From positions 37,420,537 to 37,484,536 of the forward strand of contig CM067348.1 of NCBI GenBank assembly GCA_034190875.2: 64,000 nucleotides of DNA, given 5' to 3'. This document shows, piece after piece, positions 1 through 11,045 of the stretch. The notes below the pieces were generated by a model. It had not been told where the DNA came from. It ran no database searches and saw nothing but the letters and a program-made list of their open reading frames with translations. The stretch comes from Urechis unicinctus. Its lineage: Eukaryota > Annelida > Polychaeta > Xenopneusta > Urechidae. Within the stretch, counting starts at the first letter, position 1; every line of letters begins with the position of its first letter. The position numbers and the translations under genes were made by a program.

Positions 1-262
1 GACAAGAATTGCCTGTTAAGCAAAACATCTGTTTCCCAGCATCTTTCATTTAACACCTCCATTGATTGGATTATCATCTTCTATATACAAGGTTGAAATT
101 TTATTTTGCTAATAGGTCTACTATCATTCTATGTGACTTGAATTTACAGAAGTAAGCTAAGGATAATTATTGTGGTGATGATAAGTAGTTTATTTACATT
201 AAGTCTGTATATATGTGATACATTGTGTGTTGAGTGTTAATTCGGCCGTGTGTTTGTTACAG

Positions 263-1666
263 CGTGTGATGCGGAGTAGGTGGTTGGAGCCGCGCGGCAG
301 TGAGGCACTAATGCTTGCTGACCAACTCGCCAGACACGACCCGCGCGGCGACACAGACGACCTGCTCATCAGAGTGGAGGTCCGCGGCATCAGCGACATG
401 AGGTACTGTCCGCGGGCGACAGCTCTGGAGCTGTATGATGAGGCGACGGCCGCAGAGATCGCGGAGAACGTGGAACATCTCCGCAACATCACCGCGGTCA
501 GCTACTCCCGCCGGGCGCGCATCACGCAGGAGATGGTGGCAGAGCTCAGCAAACTCAACAACGTGAAGGCAGTGAGCATGTGGCATAGCGAGGTGGGGTC
601 GGCATCAGACGAGTCGTCGGCTCTCGGCGGCTTGTCGTCGATCTCATCCCTCCAGTTTCTGCGGTTGTCTGACTGTGGTCTGTCGTCTGATGATGTGGCC
701 GCCGTCACCTCGTCGTGTCGTCGTCTGCTTCACCTCGACATCAGTTGGAACGACGGCGTCCGGGGAGGCGACGTGAGGAGCAGGGAGTTGACTGGACTCG
801 ATGTGGCGAGATGCGGAATGAGAGGAGAGGAGCTGGTGGAGCTGGCGGCGACAAACGGAGAGACTCTCACATATCTTAACGCTATTGGTTTCTATGGTGA
901 CGCTTCTCTTAACTTTGGTAACCCTGTATTAACATCATCTCACTTTAATGCAATACTGACTCGCTGCCCGCGTCTCGTGGAGATGTATGCTTATGATGGT
1001 GGTGAGTTGGTGCAGGCGCTGAGCGTGAGACGCGCGGCGTGTCGCCTCAACCATTTATGGCTGCGTGGCTGTGACTTGTCATCCTCATCCGGTGATCAGG
1101 TCAACTCATCCGAGCTGAGTGACGTCATCACGCGTCACTCGTCCATATCATCACTCACCCTGTATGAATGTGATCATTTCACCCCAGACGTCATGTCTCA
1201 CTTGTCATCATCCATCACCAAACTCTACATATCACCTCATCGTGATCATCCTCCGCCTCGTCCATCTGACGTGGCGTCGCTCGTCTGCGCGTCACGCGGC
1301 CTGAAGCAGCTCTGGCTGGATGGCGTCCACGATGAGTGGCGCGCGTCTGATTACATGGAGGTAATCGACGCCATCAACGCGTCGCCCGCCCTATGCGTCG
1401 TAGGGCTTGATGTGGAGAAGCTCACTGTGGATGAGGTTCGTGTCGTCGTCAGGGCGATGACGCGTCCTCTGACCCGGCTCTGGTTGAGGGTGGATTACAG
1501 GAAGAAGGAGGAGGATTACAGGGAGGTCGTGTTGGAGAAAGAGCCGGGCGTCGTACAGCTGGTCTGGTCTCTGTATCCTACATACCTGCGTGAGAGCGGG
1601 TCGTTTCTCCAGCACCTCCCGCCCTCTCTCCCCGATCACTTCCGCCCTGACATCTTCCCATGGTAA
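263..1666 (+). CDS. Leucine-rich-repeat protein, terminal coding exon
   Basis: A single open exon of 467 codons. It starts directly after a good acceptor (TGTTTGTTACAG at 251-262) in phase 0 and has no plausible ATG of its own, so upstream exons lie outside the window. Leucine-rich repeats run through most of it in the ribonuclease-inhibitor/AMN1 style: LQFLRLSDCGLSSDDVAAV, LTGLDVARCGMRGEELVEL, LNHLWLRGCDLSSSS, LKQLWLDGVHDEW. The N-terminal part (DDLLIRVEVRGIS) is not recognised. Such repeats form curved protein-binding surfaces; the partner is unknown. The exon is much more GC-rich than its surroundings. It closes with TGG TAA, and that stop overlaps a perfect donor (ATG|GTAAGT at 1663), so splicing past the stop cannot be excluded, although a poly(A) signal follows. 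An NLR-type or F-box-type LRR tail is possible. Confidence 0.8.
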   Translation, partial: RVMRSRWLEPRGSEALMLADQLARHDPRGDTDDLLIRVEVRGISDMRYCPRATALELYDEATAAEIAENVEHLRNITAVSYSRRARITQEMVAELSKLNNVKAVSMWHSEVGSASDESSALGGLSSISSLQFLRLSDCGLSSDDVAAVTSSCRRLLHLDISWNDGVRGGDVRSRELTGLDVARCGMRGEELVELAATNGETLTYLNAIGFYGDASLNFGNPVLTSSHFNAILTRCPRLVEMYAYDGGELVQALSVRRAACRLNHLWLRGCDLSSSSGDQVNSSELSDVITRHSSISSLTLYECDHFTPDVMSHLSSSITKLYISPHRDHPPPRPSDVASLVCASRGLKQLWLDGVHDEWRASDYMEVIDAINASPALCVVGLDVEKLTVDEVRVVVRAMTRPLTRLWLRVDYRKKEEDYREVVLEKEPGVVQLVWSLYPTYLRESGSFLQHLPPSLPDHFRPDIFPW

Positions 1667-2040
1667 GTAGAGAAGACGAGGATCATCTGTCGCCATTTCT
1701 TTCACTTCATCATCTCATTTCATCATCATCAACACCGCGCGTCTCCCGCTTGCGTCGTTTCCTGTTTCTAATTTCTTTGCTTCACTAATATATACTTTGA
1801 ACCTCATCGCCATTTTACCGAATATCCCCTTTTATCACCATTAACTGTTTACATACCATTGTTTACTGATGTAACTTAATGCAGTTTGTCGTCCTGTGTT
1901 TGTTGTTATATATGGAGTGTAGATTAATGTCCGATGTTTGTATGAATAATTCTGTTAATTCCTATTAACCTGACGGGAGGATTTATTGTCCGTATTTATC
2001 CCGATTGTTACAAATAAAACATTGTTATTAAACTGCTGTC
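1667..2040 (+). promoter_or_regulatory. 3' UTR and poly(A) signal of the LRR gene
   Basis: AT-rich sequence downstream of the TAA stop, with the canonical hexamer AATAAA near 2012-2017. It is followed within about 40 bases by a GT-rich stretch (CCTGTGTCTGTGTC). Runs of G follow at about 2072-2087 and 2138-2148, just before the satellite starts. Confidence 0.65.
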
Positions 2041-2164
2041 TGCATTTATTCCTGTGTCTGTGTCAACCGCAGGGGGGGGGGGGGGGGATGTACTCTGAAG
2101 GGGAGTGTCTTATTTATCGCCCGTCTTGAGAAGAGCTGGGGGGGGGGGACTGGGTAGCTGAATG

Positions 2165-2640
2165 ACGGGCACTGTCAGGCTACGCATGACACAAATATAA
2201 ACAATGTCAGACAAGGTTTGATTCAAACATAAGCAACATACCTAGATGCAAATAAAAACACTGTCAGGTAATGCATGACGCAAAAATAAACACTGTCAGG
2301 CAACGCATGACGCAAATATAAACACTGTCAGGCAACGCATGACGCAAATATAAACACTGTCAGACAACGCATGACACAAATATTAACACTGTCAGGCAAT
2401 GCATGACGCAAATATAAACACTGTCAGGCAACGCATGACGCAAATATAAACACTGTCAGACAACGCATGACACAAATATTAACACTGTCAGGCAATGCAT
2501 GACGCAAATATAAACACTGTCAGGCAACGCATGACGCAAATATAAACAATGTCAGGCAAGGTTTGATTCAAACATAAGCAACATATAAACACTATCAGGC
2601 AACGCATGACGCCAAAATAAACAATGTCACACAGCTCTTG
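2165..2640. repeat. 32-bp tandem repeat, diverged left flank of the large satellite
   Basis: About 14 units of 32 bp with the core CACTGTCAGGCAACGCATGA followed by CGCAAATATAAA. The unit aligns base for base with the main array to the right (CATCAGACAGCCCGTGATGT then GAATCTAAACAA), so this is an older or separately homogenised variant of the same satellite. From 2640 to 2960 units with CTTGATACACACACACC form a transition zone. Confidence 0.85.
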
Positions 2641-2939
2641 GTACAGGTGCAAGCAAAATCTCCCGTCACTTGGAGCAATATTAGCAACGTCAGACAGCAC
2701 TTGATACACACACACCCAACGTCAAACAGCACTTGATACACACACACACCCAACGTCAGACTACTTGATACACACACCCAACTTCAAACAGCACTTGATA
2801 CACACATCCAATACAGACAGAACTTGATACACACACATCCAACGTCAGACAAGGCTTGAATCAAACCTACGTAATGCCAAACAGCGCTTGATCACAACAT
2901 AAACAACGCCAGCCAATGTTTGATGCAAATATACGTTAT

Positions 2940-5900
2940 GTCAGACAGCCCGTGATGTGATGCTAAACAGCCCGTGATGTTAATCTAACCAACACCAGGC
3001 AGCCTGTGATGTGAATCTAAACATCAGACAGCCTGTGATGTGGATCTAAGCAGACAGCCTGTGATGTGGATCTAAACAACACCAGACAGCCCGTGATGTG
3101 GATCTAAACAACATCAGACAGCCTGTGAAGTGAATCTAAACAACATCAGACAGCCCGTGATGTAAATCTCAACAACGTTAGACGGCCTGTGAAGTGAATC
3201 TAAACAACATCAGACAGGCCCGTGATGTGAATCTCAACAACATCAGACAACACGTGATGTGAATCTAAACAACATCAGACAGCCCGTGATGTAAATCTAA
3301 ACAACATCAGACAGCCTGTGATGTGAATCTAAACAACATCAGACAGCCTGTGATGTGAATCTAAAACAACATCAGACAGCCAGTGATGTGAATCTAAACA
3401 ACACCAGACAGAGCTGTGATGTGAATCTAAAAACAACATCAGACAGCCTGTGATGTGAATTTAAACAACATCAGAGCCACGTGATGTGAATCTAAAACAA
3501 CATCAGACAGCCCGTGATGTAAATCTCAAAACATCAGACAGTCCGTGATGTGAATCTAAACAGCCTGTGATGTGAATCTAAACAACACCAAACAGAGTGT
3601 TAGGTGAATCTAAACAACATCAGACAGCCCGTCATGTGAATCTCAACAACATCAAATAGAGCGAGATGCGAAGATAATGAACGTCAGACAGCGAGTGATG
3701 TGAATATTAACAACATCACACAGCCTGTGATGTGTGAAAAACATCAGACAACACGTGATGTGAATCTAAAACATCAGTGATGTGTAAATCTCAGAAAAAC
3801 AACATCAGACAGCCTGTGATGTGAATCTAAACAACATCAGACAGCCTGTGATGTGAATAAAAAAACATCAGACAGCCCGTGATGCGAATCTAAACAACAT
3901 CAGATGTGATGTGAATCTAAACAACATCAGACAGCCTGTGATGTGAATCTAAACAACATCAGACAGCCCGTGATGTGAATCTAAACAACATCAGACAGCC
4001 CGTGATGTGAATCTAAACAACATCAGACAGCCCGTGATGTGAATCTAAACAACATCAGACAGCCGTGATGTGAATCTAAACAACACCAACAGTGTGAGGT
4101 GAATCTAAACAACATCAGACAGCCTGTGATGTGAATCTAAACAAACATCAGACACGTGATGTGAATCTAAACAACATCAGACAGCCCGTGATGTGAAATA
4201 AAAAACATCAGACAGCCGTGATGTCAACACAGCCAGTGTGATGTGAATCTAAACAACATCAGACACAGCCTGTGATGTGAATCTAAAACAACATCAGACA
4301 GCCTGTGATGCGAAATCAAACACAACAGCGTGTGATGTGAATAAAAACAACAGACAGCCGTGATGTGAATCTAAACAACATCAGACAGCCCGTGATGTGA
4401 ATCTAAAACAACAGACAGACAGCCGTGATGTGAATCTAAAAACATCAGACAGCCCGTGATGTGAATCTAAACAACATCAGACAGCCTGTGATGTGAAATA
4501 AACAAACAACGTCAAATCACACAGACCCGTGATGTGAATCTAAAAAACATCAGACAGCCCGTGATGTGAATCTCAACAACAACATCAGACAGCCGTGATG
4601 TGAATCTAAACAAACATCACACAGCCTGTGATGTGAATCTAAACAATATCAGACAACACGTGATGTGAATCTAAACAACATCAGACAGCCCGTGATGTGA
4701 ATCTCAACAACTCACACAATAAACAGCGAGATGCATAAACAACATCAGACAGCGCCGTGATGTGAATCTAAACAACATCAGACAGCCTGTGATGTGAAAT
4801 AAACAACATCAGACAGCCTGTGATGTGAAATAAACAACATCAACAGCCTGTGAGATCAGACACATGACTGTGATGTGAATCTAAACAACATCAGACAGCC
4901 CGTGATGTGAATCTAAACAACATCAGACAGCCGTGATGTGAATCTAAACAACATCAGACAGCCTGTGATGTGAAATCTAACAAACATCAGACAGAGTGTG
5001 ATGTGAATCTAAACAACATCAGACAGCCCGTGATGTGAATCTCAACAACATCAGACAACAGTGATGTGAAGATAACAACATCAGACAGCCCGTGATGTGA
5101 ATCTAAACAACATCACACAGCCTGTGATGTGAATCTAAACAACATCAGACAGCCTGTGATGTGAATCTCAAACAACATCAACAGCCCGTGATGTGAACTA
5201 AACACATCAGACAGCCCGTGATGTGAATCTAAACAACATCAGACAGCCCGTGATGTGAATCTAAAAACAAATCAGACAGCCTGTGATGTGATCTAAAAAC
5301 AACATCAGACACAGCCGTGATGTGAATCTAAACAACATCAGACAGCCCGTGATGTGAATCTAAAAACAACATCAGACCACGTGATGTGAATCTAAACAAC
5401 ATCAGACAGCCCGTGATGTAAAATCTCAACAACATCAGACAGCCTGTGATGTGAATCTAAACAACATCAGACTGCCTGTGATGTGAATCTAAAACAACAC
5501 AGACAGTGTGATGTGAATCTAAACAACATCAGACAGCATCAGACAGCCTGTGATGTGAATCTCAAAACATCATCAACAGCAGTGATGTGAATCTAAAAAC
5601 AACATCAGACAGCGAGTGATGTGATGTGAAATCTAAACAACATCAGACAGCCGTGATGTGAATGACAAATGTGAATCTAAACAACATCAGACAGCCTGTG
5701 ATGTGAATCTAAAACATCAGACAGCACGTGATGTGAATCTAAAAAAACATCAGACAGCCCGTGATGTGAATCTAAACAACATCAGACAGCCTGTGATGTG
5801 AATCTAAACAACATCTGACTGCCTGTGATGTGAATCTAAAACAACATCACACAGCCTGTGATGTGAATCTAACAACACATCAGACAGCCGTGATGTGAAT

Positions 5901-8900
5901 CTAAAACAACATCAGACAGCCCGTGATGTGAATCTAAACAACATCAGACAGCCCGTGATGTGAAATCTCAACAACATCAGACAGCCCGTGATGTGAATCT
6001 AAACAACACCACAGTGTGATGTGAATCTAAACAACAACAGACAGCCTGTGATGTGAATCTAAACAACATCAGACAGCCCGTGATGTGAAATAAACAATCA
6101 AACATCAACAGAGCGTGATGTGAATGATAAATCTAAACATCAACAGACAGCTGTGATGTGAATCTAAAAACAACATCAGACAGCCTGTGATGTGATGAAT
6201 CTAAACAACATCAGACAGCCTGTGATGTGTGAATCTAAACAACATCAGACAGCCCGTGATGTAAATCTCAACAACATCAGACAGCCTGTGATGTGAATAA
6301 ACAACATCAGACAGCCTGTGATGTGAATCTAAACAACATCAGACAGCCTGTGATGTGAATAACAACAACATCAGAACAGCCTGTGATGTGAATCTAAACA
6401 ACATCAGACAGCCTGTGTGATGTGAATCTAAACAACATCACACACCGTGATGTGAATCAAACAACATCAGACAGCCGTGATCTAAACAACACATCAGACA
6501 GCCGTGAATGTGAATCTAAAACATCAGACAGCCCGTGATGTGAAATCTAAACAACATCAGACAGCCCGTGATGTGAATCTAAAACAACATCAGACAGTCC
6601 GTGATGTGTGAATCAACAAACAAACACACAGACTGTGTGATGTGAATCTAAAAACAACATCAGACAGAGTGTGATGTGAATCTAAACAACATCAGACAGC
6701 CCGTGATGTGAATCTCAACAACATCAAATAGAGCGTGATGTGAAGATAAACAACATCAGACAGCATGTGATGTGAAATTAACACATCACACAGCCTGTGA
6801 TGTGAATCTAAACAACACAGACAGACAACACTCAGACAACACGTGATGTGAATCTAAACAACATCGTGATGTAAATCTAAACAGCCCGTGATGTAAATCT
6901 AAAAAACATCAGACAGCCTGTGATGTGAATCTAAACAACACCAGACAGCCTGTGATGTGAATCTAAAAATCTACAACAACACCAGACAGAGTGTGATGTG
7001 AATCTAAACAACATCAGACAGCCCGTGATGTGAATTTAAAATCAACAACATCACACACACGTGATGTGAATCTAAAAACAACATCAGACAGCCCGTGATG
7101 AATCTCAAAATCATCAGAACAACATCAGACAGTCCGTGAATGAAACAGACAGCCTGTGATGTGAATCTAAACAACATCAAACAGAGTGTGATGTGAATCT
7201 AAAAAACATCAGACAGTGAATCTCAACAACGTCAGATGTGATGTGAATCTCAACAACATCAGACAGCGTGATGCGAAGATAATGAAAATCTCAACAGCGA
7301 GTGATGTGAATGTGAACAAAACATCAGACAGCCTGTGATGTGAATCAAACAACATCAGACAACTGTGTGATGTGATCTAAACAACATCACACAGACAGCC
7401 CGTGATGTGAATCTAAACAACATCAGACAGCCCGTGATGTGAATCTAAACAACCCTGTGATGTGATGTGAATCTAAACAACATCAGACAGCCTGTGTGAA
7501 TGTAAAAAATCTAAACAACATCAGACAGACCCGTGATGTGAATCTAAACAACACAACAATAGACGACATCATGATGTGTGATGAATAAACAACATCAGAC
7601 AGCCCGTGATGTGAATATTCAACAACAAACATCAGACAGCCTGTGATGTGAATCTGAATGTGAATCTAAACAACATCAGACAGCCGTGATGAATCTAAAA
7701 ACATCAAAAACGTGATGTGACATCAGACAGCCGTGATGTGAATCTAAACAACATCAGACAGCCTGTGATGTGAATCTAAAACTCTGAAACTGTGATGTGA
7801 AACAACAACATCAGACAGCCCGTGATGTGAAATAAAAAACATCAGACAGCCGTGATGTGAATCTCAAAACAACATCAGACAGCCCGTGATGTGAATCTAA
7901 ACAAACATCAGACAGCCCGTGATGTGATGTGAATCTAAACAACATCAGACAGTGTGTGATCTGAATCACATCAGACAGCCTGTGATGTGAATCTAAACAA
8001 CATCAGACAGCCTGTGATGTGAATCTCAACAACATCAGACAGCCCGTGTGATGTGAATCTGAACAACATCACACAACCCGTGATGTGAATCTAAAACAAC
8101 ACATATTAAAAAAACCTGTGATGTGAATCTAAACACATCACAGAGCATGTGATGTGAATCTAAACAACATCAGACAGCCCGTGATGTGAATCTCAACAAC
8201 ATCAGACAGCCCGTGATGTGAATCTAAACAACATCAGACAGCCGTGATGTGAATCTAAACAACATCAGACAGCCCGTGATGTGAATCTAAACAACATCAG
8301 ACAGCCCGTGATGTGAATCTAAACAACATCAAACAGCCTGTGATGTGAATCTAAACAATCAGACAGCCCGTGATGTGAATCTCAAAACAACATCAGAACA
8401 GCCTGTGATGTAATCTAAAACAACATCAGACAGCCGTGATGTGGATCTAAACAACATCAGACAGCCTGTGATATGAATCTAAACAACATCAGACAGCCGT
8501 GATGTGAATCTAAACAACATCAGACAGCCCGTGATGTGAATCTCAACAAATCAACGAGAGCCGTGATGATAATGAACGTCTAAACAAGCCAGTGATGTGA
8601 AATTAAACAACATCAGACAGCCTGTGATGTGAAATAAACAACATCAGACAGCCCGTGATGTGAATCTAAACAACATCAGACAGCCCGTGATGTGAATCTA
8701 AACAACATCAGACAGCCTGTGATGTGAATCTAAACAACATCAGACAGCCCGTGATGTGAATCTAAACAACACATCAGACAGCCGTGATGTGAATCTAAAC
8801 AACATCAGACACAGATGTGTGATGTGAATCTAACAACATCAGACAGCCTGTGATGTGAATCTAAACAACATCAGACAGCCTGTGTGATGTGAATCTAAAA

Positions 8901-11045
8901 CAACATCAGACAGCCCTGTGATGTGTAAAACAACAACAGACAGCCTGTGATGTGAATCTAAAACATCAACATCAGACTAAACAACATCAGACATGTGATG
9001 TAATCAACACATCAGACAGCCCGTGATGTGAATCTAAACAAACATCAGACAGCCTGTGATGAATCTAAACAACATCAGACAGCCTGTGATGTGAATCTAA
9101 ACAACATCAGACAGCCCTGTGATGTGAATCTAAACAACATCAGACAGCCTGTGATGTGAAATAAAACATCAGACAGCCCGTGATGTGAATCTAAACAACA
9201 TCAGACAGCCCGTGATGTGAATCTAAACAACATCAGACAGCCTGTGATGTGAATCTTAAAAACAACATCAGACAGCCTGTGATGTGAATCTAAACAACAT
9301 CAGACAGCCGTGATGTGAATCTAAAAACACATCAGACAGCCCGTGATGTGAATCTAAACAACATCAGACAGCCCGTGATGTGAATCTAAACAACATCAGA
9401 CAGCCTGTGATGTGAATCTAAACAACATCAGACAGCGTGATGTGTAATCTCAAACAGCCTGTGATGTGAACAATTAAAACATCACGTGTGATGAATGAAT
9501 CTAAACAACATCAGACCCGTGATGTGAATCTAAAACATCAGACAGCCTGTGATGTGAATCTAAACACACAGCCTGTGATGTGAATCTAAACAACATCAGA
9601 CAGAGCGTGATGTGAATCTAAACAACATCAGACAGCCTGTGATGTGAATCTCAAAAACATCACAACACAGTGCCTGTGATGTGAATCTAACAAAAACATC
9701 AGACAGACAGCCGTGATGTGAATCTAAACAAATCTCAAACACATCAGACATCAGACAGATGTGATGTGAATCTAAACAACACACGTGATCAGACATCAGA
9801 CAGTGATGTGAATCTAAACAACATCAGACAGCCTGTGATGTGAATCTCAAACAACATCAGACAGCCTGTGATGTGAATCTAAACAACATCAGACAGCCCG
9901 TGATGTGAAATCTCAACAACATCAGACAGCCTGTGATGTGAATCTAAACAACATCAGACAGCCCGTGATGTGAAATCTCAACAACATCAGACAGCCTGTG
10001 ATGTGAATCTAACAACATCAGACAGCCTGTGATGTGGATCTAAACAACATCAGACAGCCCGTGATGTGAATCTCAAAAACATCAGACAGCCTGTGATGTG
10101 AATCTAAACAACACAAAACAGAGCGTGATGTGAATCTTAACAACGTCATACAGCCCGTAATGTGAATCAATACGTCAGACAGCACGTGATGTGAATCTAA
10201 ACAACACCTGACTGCCCGTGATGTAAATCTCAACAACATCAGACAGTCCGTGATGTGAATCTAAACAGCCTGTGATGTGAATCTAAACAACACCAAACAG
10301 AGTGTTAGGTGAATCTAAACAAACATCAGACAGCCCGTCATGTGAATCTCAACAACATCAAATAGAGCGAGATGCGAAGATAATGAACGTCAAACAGCGA
10401 GTGATGTGAATATTGACAACATCACACAGCCTGTGATGTGAATCTAAACAACATCAGACAGCCTGTGATGTGAATTTCAAAAACATCAGACAACACGTGA
10501 TGTGAATCTAAACAACATCAGACAGCCCGTGATGTAAATCTAAACAACATCAGACAGCCTGTGATGTGAATCTAAACAACACCTGACTGCCTGTGATGTG
10601 AATCTAAACAACACCAGACAGAGCATGATGTGAATCTAAACAACATCAGACAGCCTGTGATGTGAATCTAAATAACATCAGACAGCCTGTGATGTGAATC
10701 TAAACAACATCAGACAGCCCGTGATGTAAATCTCAACAACATCAGACAGTCCGTGATGTGAATCTAAACAGCCTGTGATGTGAATCTAAACAACACCAAA
10801 CAGAGTGTTAGGTGAATCTAAACAACATCAGACAGCCCGTCATGTGAATCTCAACAACATCAAATAGAGCGAGATGCGAAGATAATGAACGTCAGACAGC
10901 GAGTGATGTGAATATTAACAACATCACACAGCCTGTGATGTGAATTTCAATAACATCAGACAGCCTGTGATGTGAATCTAAAACATCAGACAGCCTGTGA
11001 TGTGAATCTCAACAACATCAGACAGCCTGTGATGTGAATCTAAAC
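2940..11045. repeat. Main 32-bp satellite array (about 250 units) with ~500-bp higher-order repeat
   Basis: Near-uniform array whose unit reads CAGACAGCCCGTGATGTGAA followed by TCTAAACAACAT. Variants are ordered: a run containing CAGTCCGTGATG, CAAACAGAGTGTTAGGTG, CAAATAGAGCGAGATGCGAA and TAATGAACGTCA appears intact from 3541, 10246 and 10749. The last two are 503 bp apart, which gives a higher-order unit of about 16 monomers. Degraded versions of the same markers lie near 4720, 6597, 6725, 7131, 7265 and 8550. Between about 3.6 and 9.8 kb units carry many small insertions and deletions; the right end (10.1-11.0 kb) is cleaner. No gene is seen inside. Open frames here are only satellite read-through. 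Confidence 0.93.

Noticed and set aside
2165-11045. CRISPR-like array because of the 28-36 bp period
   Set aside because: There are no unique spacers; repeat follows repeat directly, and the genome is clearly eukaryotic.
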